From: Candidatus Gastranaerophilales bacterium
GTDB lineage: Bacteria > Cyanobacteriota > Vampirovibrionia > Gastranaerophilales > Gastranaerophilaceae
Direction of reading: 5' to 3'
Assembly (NCBI GenBank): GCA_944325075.1
Contig: CALUYU010000005.1
Location: forward strand, 1 to 56,364
DNA length: 56,364 nucleotides
Under the pieces are notes generated by a model. The model saw only the letters and a list, made by a program, of their open reading frames with translations, ran no database searches and had not been told where the DNA came from. The position numbers and the translations under genes were made by a program. Shown in pieces: positions 24,769-33,670 of this stretch; positions within the stretch are counted from its first letter, which is position 1; each line of letters begins with the position of its first letter.

Positions 24769-26502
24769 CTATTTATTTAAAATTTTGTTGATAAGGTCTT
24801 GAACCGCTTCATCAGGTTTAAGAGTTGCCATATCTCCGGATTCACGGACTTTATATTCAACAAGTCCATCGTTAATTGTTTTCCCGACCGTAACCCTGAA
24901 TGGAAAACCGATTAAATCAGCATCTTTAAACTTGACACCGGCACGCTCGTCACGATCATCAAGAACAACTTCAACTCCAGCCGCCAGAAGTTTTTCATAC
25001 ATTTCATCTGCAACTTTCATTTGAAGTTCATCTTTAATATTGACCGGAACAATCACAACATGATAAGGCGCAATTGCAAGCGGCCATTTAATCCCGTGCT
25101 CATCGTTGTGTGCCTCAACAGCAGCAGCGGCAGTTCTTGATATTCCGATACCGTAACAGCCCATAATATAAGGATGTGTTTTTCCGTTTTCATCAAGATA
25201 AACAGCTTTCATCGGAGCAGAATATTTAGTGCCAAGCTGGAAAATATTACCTACTTCTATTCCCTGGGTAACCTTAAGCGGTTTTCCGCATTGAGGACAC
25301 AAATCTCCGGCTTCAACAAGTCTTATATCTTTAAACTCTGAAATATGCGGAATATCCTTTTCCAAATTAGCACCGACAAGGTGTTTATCAGTTTTATTAA
25401 TTCCGACCACGAAATTCTTCATATTGCGTACGGTTTCATCCGCAACAATTGTAATCCCGTCCATTCCGGCAGGCCCGATAAATCCCGGAACAGCATCAAA
25501 TCCTTTTTCAGCCATAAGTTCAGCAATTTCCGCAGAAGTTGCAATTCTTATATCAAGCCCCCCGACAACATTCATCAACTTAGTTTCCTCAACCGTTCTA
25601 TCACCTCTTATTAAGGCCAAAACAGGTTTTTTATCAACAATATAGACAAGGGTCTTTAAAATAAGTGTAGGCGGAATATTTAAAAATTCGGCCAACTCTT
25701 CTATCGAATGGGTATTTGGTGTGTCAAGAATTTCTGTTTTAGAAAAATACTTTTCACCATTAACCTCAGCCGGCAAAAGATTTGAAACAGCATGATTTGA
25801 ATTTGCAGCATAATCACAGTCATCACAATAGAAAACATCATTTTCTCCGGCATCAGTATCCGTGATAACCATAAATTCATGACTGACACTTCCGCCGATG
25901 GCACCTGAATCTGATTGAACCATTTTAGTTTCAAGCCCGCAGCGGTCAAAGATTTTTTTGTACGCTTCAGCCATATTTTTGTATTCTTTATCCAAACCTT
26001 CCTGAGATGTATCAAAACTGTATGCATCTTTCATAATGAATTCCCGTCCTCTTAAAAGACCATATCTCGGACGGACTTCATCTCTGAATTTAGATTGAAT
26101 TTGATACAAATTTACCGGTAATTGTTTATATGATTTCAACACATCACGGCCAAGGGCTGTAATAATTTCTTCATGAGTAGGCCCAAGACACATAATTCGG
26201 TCATGACGGTCTTTTAATCTCATCAATTCTTTACCGTAAGCATCCCATCTTCCGGATTCTTCCCAGAGTTCTTTAGGCTGGACAAAAGGCATTAAAAGTT
26301 CCTGGGCGCCTGCTTTATCCATTTCTTCACGAACAATTGTTTCAATTTTTTTCAAAACTCTCCACATAAGCGGCATATAGTTATAAACCCCGCTTGTAAG
26401 TTTTTTTATATAACCAGCACGTGCAAGCATTTTATGAGAAATTACTTCAGCATCAGAAGGAAACTCGCGTAAAGTTTGCACAAACATTTTTGACATTTTC
26501 AT
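24769..26502 (-). CDS. proS: Prolyl-tRNA synthetase
   Basis: 577 residues from ATG 26502, which has AAAGGAAG seven bases upstream. Bacterial-type ProRS with class II motifs (LRGREFIMKDAYSFD, LGPTHEEIIT, YGIGISRTAAAAVEAH), an inserted YbaK-like editing domain between motifs 2 and 3 (about residues 230-395), and the C-terminal anticodon-binding domain. It charges tRNA-Pro. Confidence 0.95.
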   Translation of the reverse strand: MKMSKMFVQTLREFPSDAEVISHKMLARAGYIKKLTSGVYNYMPLMWRVLKKIETIVREEMDKAGAQELLMPFVQPKELWEESGRWDAYGKELMRLKDRHDRIMCLGPTHEEIITALGRDVLKSYKQLPVNLYQIQSKFRDEVRPRYGLLRGREFIMKDAYSFDTSQEGLDKEYKNMAEAYKKIFDRCGLETKMVQSDSGAIGGSVSHEFMVITDTDAGENDVFYCDDCDYAANSNHAVSNLLPAEVNGEKYFSKTEILDTPNTHSIEELAEFLNIPPTLILKTLVYIVDKKPVLALIRGDRTVEETKLMNVVGGLDIRIATSAEIAELMAEKGFDAVPGFIGPAGMDGITIVADETVRNMKNFVVGINKTDKHLVGANLEKDIPHISEFKDIRLVEAGDLCPQCGKPLKVTQGIEVGNIFQLGTKYSAPMKAVYLDENGKTHPYIMGCYGIGISRTAAAAVEAHNDEHGIKWPLAIAPYHVVIVPVNIKDELQMKVADEMYEKLLAAGVEVVLDDRDERAGVKFKDADLIGFPFRVTVGKTINDGLVEYKVRESGDMATLKPDEAVQDLINKILNK

Positions 26503-26578
26503 AGTAAAACTTCCTTTTCTATTTCTCTGCTGGTTAAATTTTACCATGCTCAAAAAAATATTAAAAGCGCTGATAACA

Positions 26579-26610
26579 AGAAAGCGGCATTTAAATAAAT
26601 ACCGCTTTCT
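26579..26610. terminator. Terminator upstream of proS, after the serpin-like gene
   Basis: AGAAAGCGG / CCGCTTTCT 9-bp stem with a 14-nt AT-rich loop, located between two minus-strand genes. Confidence 0.7.
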
Positions 26611-26632
26611 GCTGAATTATTAAATTAACTGA

Positions 26633-27664
26633 TTATTTTTGCAATTTTGCAGCGTCATTAACTTTCATTGCAAAATAAGGTTTTCCTTTTTCTTTCAAGA
26701 AAATAGCATAGCTGTCATTAAAATAAAATTTTCTTGTTTCAGAAGGAGGTTCAATCATTGCCTTCATCGTTGCAATTCCGGCTTCTGATTTTAGTTTAAC
26801 CCCCTTTTCATCCATTTTAAATTCAACAGTTTCAATAGCTTTGTCTATAATAAGGTCAGATTTTTTAATTCTTTTATGGCTAAGCTCATCAAATGAACGT
26901 TCAGCTTTAAAATCAATAACCGGAGCTTTAAACTCATCCTGGCTTGTAAAACGCGGATTAGAAGTAGATATTCTGTATTTTTTCATCATATCAGTGTAAA
27001 GATTATCAAGCGTTTTTTCATCATCTGTTCTGTACAAGTATACAAAATCATTTTGCCGGGTAGGAATTTCAATAGCAAAATCATCATCACTATTATAGAA
27101 AAGTACATGGACAGTATTTCTAACACTCTCAGGGGCATTTTTTTCAAGTCCGAAATACTGAACTTTTCCTTTACTGCCCTTGAATTTAGCATCTTTCAAC
27201 TTGTTAAAAGGCTGCATATATTCAAAATCCTTTTTCAGCATTGCATAAAGAATATATTTGCCCTCTCCCGGAGTCCAGTCAAAACCGTCAAGAATTGCGC
27301 TTGTTTCATTGAATTTATCCTTAATACCCTGTTCAATTTCGGCTTTAAGTTCCGGAGATGTTGCTCCCCATTTTTTATAATAAGCACTGTCAGAAAGATC
27401 TTCTACTGTAAATGATTGCTTATTCAGCTCCTCTGCCATAACAGACTTATAACCTTTAAATTCAATAGGATTTTTAACCAGTTCATTTACAAGATCATTC
27501 CACACAAGCTGGAATGTACCAACCCAAACCTGATTAACCGCATCTGATTTTGATTCCATAGTTGGAAGAATTTCTAACTCGGCTTTCTTCTTGCCAAACG
27601 CATAGGCAGAAAGCCCAAACATAACAAGTACACCAGCTAAAAGCAGTGTAAGTATTTTTTTCAT
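26633..27664 (-). CDS. Secreted protein, possible divergent serpin
   Basis: 343 residues with a signal peptide (MKKILTLLLAGVLVMFGLSAYA). The C-terminal third looks serpin-like: KAIETVEFKMDEKGVKLKSEAG would correspond to the strand and hinge before a reactive loop, and KFYFNDSYAIFLKEKGKPYFAM to the conserved C-terminal strands. The N-terminal segment SFTVEDLSDSAYYKKWGAT does not match serpins obviously. The hinge lacks the small-residue run needed for inhibitory insertion, so inhibition is doubtful. Family assignment is tentative. It is 15 bases downstream of the DUF167 gene. Confidence 0.5.
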   Translation of the reverse strand: MKKILTLLLAGVLVMFGLSAYAFGKKKAELEILPTMESKSDAVNQVWVGTFQLVWNDLVNELVKNPIEFKGYKSVMAEELNKQSFTVEDLSDSAYYKKWGATSPELKAEIEQGIKDKFNETSAILDGFDWTPGEGKYILYAMLKKDFEYMQPFNKLKDAKFKGSKGKVQYFGLEKNAPESVRNTVHVLFYNSDDDFAIEIPTRQNDFVYLYRTDDEKTLDNLYTDMMKKYRISTSNPRFTSQDEFKAPVIDFKAERSFDELSHKRIKKSDLIIDKAIETVEFKMDEKGVKLKSEAGIATMKAMIEPPSETRKFYFNDSYAIFLKEKGKPYFAMKVNDAAKLQK

Positions 27665-27679
27665 ATTCGACTCCTTTCT

Positions 27680-27964
27680 TCAGTCCAAAATTTCATGTAT
27701 GAAAGATATTTTATCATCGTCAAAAATTTTAATCAATAACGTTTTTTCTTTTGAAGTTTCGCCTTTAACAATTTCAATAGATGATTTAGGAATTTTGAGC
27801 TGTTTTGCCAAAAATTCAATAACAGCTTTATTTGCTTTATTCTCAATAGGTTGTGCAGTAACCTTAATTTTCACTCCGCATTCATCCTTTAAAATAACAT
27901 TTTTACTTGAATTTGGCGAAATTTTAATCTGCACAAGCAGTCCTTCTTTTGTTTTTCTTATCAT
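27680..27964 (-). CDS. DUF167 (YggU) family protein
   Basis: 94 residues with the YggU/DUF167 hallmarks KISPNSSKNVILK, VKIKVTAQPIENKANKAVIEFLAKQLKI and SIEIVKGETSKEKTLLI. The family is a small, widely conserved fold of unknown biochemical role. SD AAGGAT is upstream of ATG. It is divergent from rel. Confidence 0.9.
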   Translation of the reverse strand: MIRKTKEGLLVQIKISPNSSKNVILKDECGVKIKVTAQPIENKANKAVIEFLAKQLKIPKSSIEIVKGETSKEKTLLIKIFDDDKISFIHEILD

Positions 27965-28028
27965 AATTTGTAATCCTTATGTATGAAATTTGATGTTTTA
28001 GCTTGAAAATCAGACATAAAATTATTAT

Positions 28029-28040
28029 TATAATTATATC
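28029..28040 (+). promoter_or_regulatory. Leaderless-type -10 box of rel
   Basis: TATAAT (28029-28034) ends six bases before ATG 28041; no SD. A TTGAAA at 28003-28008 would give a 20-bp spacer, longer than optimal. Confidence 0.5.
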
Positions 28041-30281
28041 ATGACTGAAAAATCGCTTTTTGAAGAAATTAAACAGACCCTTATTGCGCAGCACCGTGAT
28101 AAAGAAGAAATAGATCAAATAGAAGAGTCTTTTGAATTTGCTGCACGGCTTCACAAAGGACAATACCGTATTTCCGAAGAACCGTATATTATACATCCGG
28201 TTGAAGTTGCGAAAATTCTGGTTGATTTAAAAGCGGATTCTCACACGCTTATGGCTGCTTTTTTACATGATATTCTGGAAGATACGGACACACAGCCTGA
28301 AGAAATAGAAAAACGGTTTGGAAAAGATGTTCTAACCCTTGTTCAGGGAGTAACAAAACTAGGGAAATTACAATTTAAATCAAATGAAGAGCGCCAGGCA
28401 GAAAATTTCCGGCGGCTGTTTATAGCAATGGCAAATGATATCCGTATTATTTTCCTTAAACTTGCTGACCGCCTGCATAACATGCGAACCCTCAACTTTA
28501 TGGCCGCAAATAAACAGCAGAAAATTGCAAGAGAAACTCTTGATATTTTTGCCCCGCTTGCCAACCGGCTCGGGATCGGAAAAATTAAGGCTGAACTTGA
28601 AGATTTGTCGCTAAGGTATCTTGAACCTGATAAATATTTTGAAATTGCACAGCTAGTTTCCCAAACAAAAGCCGAACGTGAAATGACTGTTCAGCTTTTG
28701 ATTGATCAAATTTCAAAAGACGTAAAGAAAAACGGAATTAACGCGCAAATTACCGGAAGAGCAAAGCACTACTACAGTATTTATTCAAAAATGAAACGCC
28801 TTAATATCGCATTTCACGAACTTTACGATATTACAGCCGTCCGTGTTATAGTAGACACAGAAAAGGAGTGCTATGAAGTATTAGGACTTATACACTCACA
28901 ATTCAAACCTATTCCGGGCCGTTTTAAGGATTACATTGCAATGCCTAAAGGCAACATGTATCAATCACTGCACACCTCAGTAATAGGCCCGCGCTCAAAA
29001 CCTCTTGAAGTTCAAATAAGAACCTGGGAAATGCATGAAGTTGCGGAATACGGTGTCGCTGCGCACTGGAGATATAAAGAAAAGGGTTCTCAAAAAGCAA
29101 ACAATCCTGCTGATATGAAGTTTTCATGGATGAGAAAACTTGTTGAGTATGATAAGGACAAGACATCAGCAGAAGATTATGTTAACACTGTTAAACTTGA
29201 TTTATTCTCAGATCAGGTTTTTGCGTTTACTCCTAACGGAGATGTACTTGATCTTCCGATAGGCGCAACTCCTGTTGATTTTGCATACAGAATACATTCG
29301 GATGTGGGACATAAAACAGTAGGAGCGCTGATTAACGGAAGAATTGCCCAGCTTGATACAAAACTTAAAAACGGAGACATTGTAGAAATTTTAACCTCCA
29401 AAACACCTGCTCCGCGGCTTGACTGGCTTAACTTTGTTGTAACCAAACAAGCTTCATCAAAAATTAAGCAGTGGTTCAAGAAGAATAACCGCGAAAGCCA
29501 CATTGAAGCCGGTCGTACAAATCTTGAACATGAATTAACTAAAGCTGTTTTTGATGATTATGTGAAGCAGGGTGAGTTTGAAAAAGTTGCCAAACAGATG
29601 AACTACTTAAGCGCGGAAGATTTATTTGCAGCCCTTGGTTACGGAGAAACTACCATAAATAAAATTCTGAATAAGCTTAAAAAACCACAGCAAAAAAATC
29701 CGGAAACAGCATTTCATTCTTCAAACAGAAAAAAATCAGAAAAAGATATTATCGGACTTGAAGGTCTCCTGTATTCTTTTGCAAAATGCTGTTCCCCGAT
29801 CCCCGGAGAACCTATTGTGGGATTAGTTACACGTTCTAAAGGAGTGACTGTCCACCGAATTGATTGCAAAACTCTTGAAAATGTTCCGCCGGAAAGGTTA
29901 ATGAATATCCACTGGTCCGGTGACAACACCAACAAAACTTATACAACTACTATACGTATTGAAACAGGTGAAAAATTGGGACTTCTTAAAGATATTATCG
30001 CGGCTGTTTCCGATAACAACACCAACATTACCTATGCAAATGTTAAGTCTAAAAATAACAAAATCGGGATTATTGAACTTGGTATGGAACTTGATAACAT
30101 AGATACACTGAAAAAAGTTATTAACTGCATTCAGGCAATTCCTGACGTATACAGCGTTAAACGTATTCAAACATCATACTCGAGCTCACACCACAACAAT
30201 AACCCGAGAAACAATAACAAATCAGGTAAAAACAGTAAACAAAACCGAAACTCAAAAAATTCCGATAAGAAAAATGGTTAA
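28041..30281 (+). CDS. rel: Bifunctional (p)ppGpp synthetase/hydrolase (Rel/SpoT family)
   Basis: 746 residues. The HD hydrolase domain has His52 and the HDILED motif (His76-Asp77, Glu80-Asp81). The synthetase domain carries Arg294-Phe-Lys-Asp297, the basic RxKD form found in bifunctional enzymes rather than the ExDD of monofunctional RelA. A TGS domain (VFAFTPNGDVLDLP), the zinc-finger-like CCSPIPGEPIVG and a C-terminal ACT domain follow. The final 40 residues are an Asn/Ser/Lys-rich tail not typical of the family. It makes and degrades the stringent-response alarmone. Confidence 0.95.
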   Translation: MTEKSLFEEIKQTLIAQHRDKEEIDQIEESFEFAARLHKGQYRISEEPYIIHPVEVAKILVDLKADSHTLMAAFLHDILEDTDTQPEEIEKRFGKDVLTLVQGVTKLGKLQFKSNEERQAENFRRLFIAMANDIRIIFLKLADRLHNMRTLNFMAANKQQKIARETLDIFAPLANRLGIGKIKAELEDLSLRYLEPDKYFEIAQLVSQTKAEREMTVQLLIDQISKDVKKNGINAQITGRAKHYYSIYSKMKRLNIAFHELYDITAVRVIVDTEKECYEVLGLIHSQFKPIPGRFKDYIAMPKGNMYQSLHTSVIGPRSKPLEVQIRTWEMHEVAEYGVAAHWRYKEKGSQKANNPADMKFSWMRKLVEYDKDKTSAEDYVNTVKLDLFSDQVFAFTPNGDVLDLPIGATPVDFAYRIHSDVGHKTVGALINGRIAQLDTKLKNGDIVEILTSKTPAPRLDWLNFVVTKQASSKIKQWFKKNNRESHIEAGRTNLEHELTKAVFDDYVKQGEFEKVAKQMNYLSAEDLFAALGYGETTINKILNKLKKPQQKNPETAFHSSNRKKSEKDIIGLEGLLYSFAKCCSPIPGEPIVGLVTRSKGVTVHRIDCKTLENVPPERLMNIHWSGDNTNKTYTTTIRIETGEKLGLLKDIIAAVSDNNTNITYANVKSKNNKIGIIELGMELDNIDTLKKVINCIQAIPDVYSVKRIQTSYSSSHHNNNPRNNNKSGKNSKQNRNSKNSDKKNG

Positions 30282-30291
30282 ATTTTAATTT

Positions 30292-30360
30292 CCCGAGGGT
30301 TTTATAATTTTTTTATTATAGATGTTTGTGTTTTTAAGCCCGAAATTAAAAATTATTTAT
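30292..30360. terminator. AT-rich inverted repeat downstream of rel
   Basis: Long arms AATTTTAATTTC / GAAATTAAAAATT enclosing a T-rich segment, between convergent rel and a prepilin gene. Confidence 0.45.
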
Positions 30361-30384
30361 ATCCGTCAGCAAAAAACACGAATA

Positions 30385-31377
30385 TTAATAATTTATGAAG
30401 TCATTCCAGTAATCTTTAGTATTATCATCCGGATTTACATCAATACTTGCCCAATATGCGCACCCCATACCATTAATACTAGTTGTTATTTCCTTTGAGC
30501 AATCCGTAAAATCCTTGCTGCCATTTGCAGAATCATTTGCATTATTTGGGTTTCCAAGCGGAATTATCCTGCCGTCTTTTGTTGGTCGAAACGAAAACAT
30601 ATCAATACCAAGCTGGTTAGGCTTTTCATGATAGCCATTTATATCTACAGTAATAACCAAACAAGTATTGTATTCTGAGGCACCATATTCTGTGTAAAAA
30701 GTTTTTCTTAAAAAGTTCCACATATTTCCATCATCAAATTTATAAATATCAGCCTTCCCACCAGTTAAAGTTTTTACATCATTATTATATCGATTGTTGA
30801 GTGATTCTCCTTTCCCTTTATAATAGCTTACTACTTTTTCAGTTGTAGCTACTGCTGCCATCATCTGCGGCTCCCCATTGTCAACAAGAATCCAATCGTA
30901 TTCACAAATATTAGACCCAGTATCTTTAATAAAACTTAGATTAATTTGCTGAAGCTCATTATAAGTTTTTTTAAATTCTGCTTTTAAAACCTCTCTTCTA
31001 TACTTTGCAATAAGTGTTGGCAAAGTCATAGCTGCAACAACTCCGATTATGCCAAGTGTTATTAGGACTTCCGCCAATGTAAAGGCAGTAGATGTAGGTT
31101 GGGCTTTCAGCCCAACATTAAATTTTTGAGTGCAAATGTCCGCACATTTTTGCCGGTGGCTAGATCCTGAAATACTCTGCGAGCACCCTCCCTTGTAAGC
31201 CTTCTTTTCGTCGGCAACTAGAGGAGATGCAAGTTCTGGATGACAGCTGTTTGATTTTTGAGTTTCATTATTTTTGTTGGGGTAGAAACCACAACCTACT
31301 TTATTTTTAAAATTATTTTTATCTGATACAGAAAACTTTGAGTTGGAGAAAATTTTGAAGAAAGGTGTTTTTGACAA
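30385..31377 (-). CDS. Prepilin-type protein B with phase-switch leader
   Basis: As drawn it begins at an in-frame TTG (31377) without a convincing SD. The probable start is ATG 31447 of the switch cassette, joined in frame only if the G13 tract is 12 or 15 long. That gives a 121-residue leader before FTLAEVLITLGIIGVV. The leader contains VGCGFYPNKN and NVGLKAQPT (hairpin repeats) and the palindromic repeat segment SCHPELASPLVADEKKAY. The pilin body ends CAYWASIDVNPDDNTKDYWNDFINY, the same C-terminal type as the 55.1 kb prepilin. Probable pilus or pseudopilus subunit after cleavage before Phe; such long leaders are far outside the usual 5-30 residues. Confidence 0.75.
   Translation of the reverse strand: MSKTPFFKIFSNSKFSVSDKNNFKNKVGCGFYPNKNNETQKSNSCHPELASPLVADEKKAYKGGCSQSISGSSHRQKCADICTQKFNVGLKAQPTSTAFTLAEVLITLGIIGVVAAMTLPTLIAKYRREVLKAEFKKTYNELQQINLSFIKDTGSNICEYDWILVDNGEPQMMAAVATTEKVVSYYKGKGESLNNRYNNDVKTLTGGKADIYKFDDGNMWNFLRKTFYTEYGASEYNTCLVITVDINGYHEKPNQLGIDMFSFRPTKDGRIIPLGNPNNANDSANGSKDFTDCSKEITTSINGMGCAYWASIDVNPDDNTKDYWNDFINY
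31130..31244 (-). repeat. Composite palindromic repeat with 57-bp insert (locus B)
   Basis: The 57-bp insert spans 31173-31229 between ATCCTGAAA and CAAGTTCTGGAT. It is translated in frame within the leader of prepilin B. Confidence 0.8.
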
Positions 31378-31405
31378 AAACCCTTGTCTCCCTTGAGGTT
31401 CGTTA

Positions 31406-31418
31406 CCCCCCCCCCCCC
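31406..31418 (-). repeat. G13 tract in the switch cassette of prepilin B
   Basis: The frame from ATG 31447 reads MGKSSIAGHT plus four Gly and then TAA (31405-31403). One G fewer joins it to the pilin frame. Confidence 0.85.
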
Positions 31419-31454
31419 GTATGCCCTGCTATACTTGACTTTCCCATGTGTTTA

Positions 31455-31497
31455 CCTCCTTTTTCTTTTATTATACATTATTTTTCGCATTTTGCAA
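31455..31497 (-). promoter_or_regulatory. Promoter and SD of prepilin cassette B
   Basis: -35 TTGCAA (31497-31492), 16-bp spacer, -10 TATAAT (31475-31470), SD AGGAGG, ATG 31447. Confidence 0.78.
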
Positions 31498-31499
31498 GT

Positions 31500-32040
31500 C
31501 TTAGGTTTGAAATAGTCACACGACACATAGTGCTTTCTTTTTGCTTCCTTTTTCTTTGTGCTAAAGAAAAAGGAAGTTTTCAAGTCCCATTCTAAAATTT
31601 AAGTTCTACGACTAATATCGCTTTCTTTTTGTGCCTGAGGCACTGCACTACAATGCTCCGCCGGCGGGATAATATTGGAATCAAAGTAGGTTTGGCTTTC
31701 GGTCCAACATTAGATTTTTGTGTACAGATGGGCGATCATTTTTGACGGTGGATAGATCCTGAAACAAGTTCAGGATGACAGTTGGTTAATTCTTGAAATT
31801 CATTATTTTTTTTTGTTGGGGTAGAAACCCCAACCTACTTTGAACTGGATGTTTCCTGACACCTCACGGGGGCACTTTGTTCACCATTCCGAAAATCCGC
31901 TTTTGGCTAAAGTGCCTGAGGTACGACATTATTACGCTCCGCTGTCCGGAGCGCAAGGGGAATAACAAGAGAAAACAACTTCCACAACTAGTAACATAAT
32001 AAGCGAGAAACATATTTTTATGATAGGATACTGATAAAGG
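31500..32040. repeat. Gene-free repeat zone upstream of radA
   Basis: Holds a 14-bp-stem hairpin (31544-31576), the hairpin-repeat pair around 31690-31710 and 31811-31835, the uninterrupted palindrome at 31720-31780, and degenerate stretches with GCTCCG inverted repeats (about 31653 and 31935-31951). I see no gene. Confidence 0.6.
31720..31780. repeat. Uninterrupted copy of the palindromic repeat
   Basis: ATCCTGAA-ACAAG-TTCAGGAT (8-bp arms, 5-nt loop) in the same flanks as the composite copies but without the 57-bp insert. It reveals the empty form of the element. Confidence 0.8.
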
Positions 32041-32046
32041 AATCAA

Positions 32047-32158
32047 GCTTAGCGTGTGAGACAATTAGAATAAAAAATAAAATACACGCAAGCGGGGGAC
32101 CACTCATAGAACCTACATAAAGGATTTGAATTGGCAAAGGGGAAAAAGAATTCAGATC
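32047..32158 (+). ncRNA. Structured 5' leader of radA, partly c-di-AMP-riboswitch-like
   Basis: GCTT-A-GCGTGT (32047-32057) pairs with ACACGC-AAGC (32084-32093), immediately followed by GGGGGACC. The combination AGCGGGGGACC after such a stem resembles the ydaO (c-di-AMP) riboswitch 5' half as I remember it. A second hairpin pairs GATTTGAATT (32123-32132) with AATTCAGATC (32149-32158). The conserved 3' half of ydaO (CAGCTAACC) is not clearly present, so the class is uncertain. Confidence 0.3.
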
Positions 32159-32210
32159 AGCCAGGCTTCTAAAAAATGGAATAATTTAACAGATATTTAC
32201 GAGGGGAATT

Positions 32211-33590
32211 ATGGCTAAAGTTAAGTCAAAATGGATATGTCAGCAATGCGGTTACGAAACAGCAGGTTATCTTGGAAAGTGTCCTGAATGCGGGAGTTGG
32301 GGTTCACTTGTTGAAGAAGTTCAGTTTGATCAAAAAATGCCAAATGCTGCTGCTAATGAATTTATTAACACGGAAAAACCGGTTCTGCTAAAGGATATTC
32401 ATATAGGAGAAGAAGTTCGCATAAGTACAAATATCTCTGAATTTGACAGAATACTTGGCGGAGGATTTGTGCAGGGCTCATTAATCCTTCTTGCAGGCGA
32501 TCCGGGGATTGGGAAGTCAACAATTACCCTTCAAACCTGCGGACAACTTTGCCGTGCCGGGAAAAAGGTTCTTTATGTCTCGGCAGAAGAAAGTGCAAGC
32601 CAGCTTAAATTAAGAGCAGAACGATTAGGGATAAATTCAGAAAATTTGTACATTTATCCGCAAACCAATATGGAAAATATAAAAAAACAGATAGAAGAGA
32701 TTTCTCCTGATTTCGTAATCATTGATAGTATTCAGGCAATCTACTCAAATAATGTCGCAAGTTCTGCAGGCAGCGTTTCTCAAATCAGGGAATGCACAAA
32801 TATTTTAATGCACATTGCAAAAAGCAAAAACATAACAACAATAGTAATCGGCCATGTTACAAAAGACGGGAATATTGCCGGGCCTAAGGTTCTGGAACAC
32901 ATGGTTGACACAGTAATTTATTTTGAAGGCGACAAGTACAAAACCTACAGAATGCTCCGCTCTATGAAAAACCGGTTTGGAAATACTTCTGAAGTAGGAA
33001 TTTTCGACATGCAGACAGACGGACTTCATGAAATTACAAACCCTAATGAATTATTCTTGAATGAGCGTTCTCAGGTTGCAGCCCCGGGAAGCGCAATAAT
33101 TGTAACCAATGAAGGAACCAGACCCTTAATGGTTGAAATTCAGGCATTAGTAGGAACAACATCCTACCCAAGTCCAAGAAGAGTTACAAATGGTGTTGAT
33201 ATAAGCAGACTTCATCAAATTCTGGCCGTTCTTGAAAAGCGTGTGGGGCTTAATTTTTCTAAACAAGATGTTTATATTAACGTAATGGGCGGAATTGACG
33301 TCAATGAACCAAGTGCAGACTTAGGAATTGCGCTTGCAATTGCAACTTGCGCAAGGGATGTTGTTGTTGACCCGCAAACAGTTATCATAGGAGAAATAGG
33401 ACTGTCCGGAGAGGTTCATCCGGTAAATAATATTGAAAAAAGATTAAATGAGGCGGCCGCCTCAGGTTTTAAAAAGGCGATAATACCTTTTGCCAACAAA
33501 ATCCCGGCCGATTTTAACAAAATAAACATTGTAAAAGTCAAAAGGCTTTCAGATGCAATAGTTGCCTGCATAACCTCACTTGAAAGTTAG
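32211..33590 (+). CDS. radA: DNA repair protein RadA
   Basis: 459 residues. N-terminal zinc finger (Cys10, Cys13, Cys24, Cys27), RecA-like ATPase with Walker A GDPGIGKST (96-104), the RadA signature KNRFG in MKNRFGNTSEVGIF, and a C-terminal Lon-like domain (PSADLGIALAIAT). It promotes branch migration in recombinational repair. SD GAGGGG precedes ATG. A structured leader lies upstream and a strong terminator downstream, so it is a single-gene unit. Confidence 0.95.
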   Translation: MAKVKSKWICQQCGYETAGYLGKCPECGSWGSLVEEVQFDQKMPNAAANEFINTEKPVLLKDIHIGEEVRISTNISEFDRILGGGFVQGSLILLAGDPGIGKSTITLQTCGQLCRAGKKVLYVSAEESASQLKLRAERLGINSENLYIYPQTNMENIKKQIEEISPDFVIIDSIQAIYSNNVASSAGSVSQIRECTNILMHIAKSKNITTIVIGHVTKDGNIAGPKVLEHMVDTVIYFEGDKYKTYRMLRSMKNRFGNTSEVGIFDMQTDGLHEITNPNELFLNERSQVAAPGSAIIVTNEGTRPLMVEIQALVGTTSYPSPRRVTNGVDISRLHQILAVLEKRVGLNFSKQDVYINVMGGIDVNEPSADLGIALAIATCARDVVVDPQTVIIGEIGLSGEVHPVNNIEKRLNEAAASGFKKAIIPFANKIPADFNKINIVKVKRLSDAIVACITSLES

Positions 33591-33628
33591 TGTAACCTTT
33601 GGCCTGGCTAAATATGACAATAAAAATA

Positions 33629-33659
33629 TACCGGAGATTAGTTTTGAAAACCTCCGGTA
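33629..33659. terminator. Terminator after radA
   Basis: TACCGGAG / CTCCGGTA stem followed by CAGTAATTTTTTT; also serves the convergent prepilin gene. Confidence 0.85.
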
Positions 33660-33670
33660 CAGTAATTTTT

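Noticed and set aside
31375-31377. TTG as the true start of prepilins B and C
   Set aside because: No SD at normal distance, and the equivalent codon is TTA in E and absent in D, while the ATG with AGGAGG is conserved at all loci.
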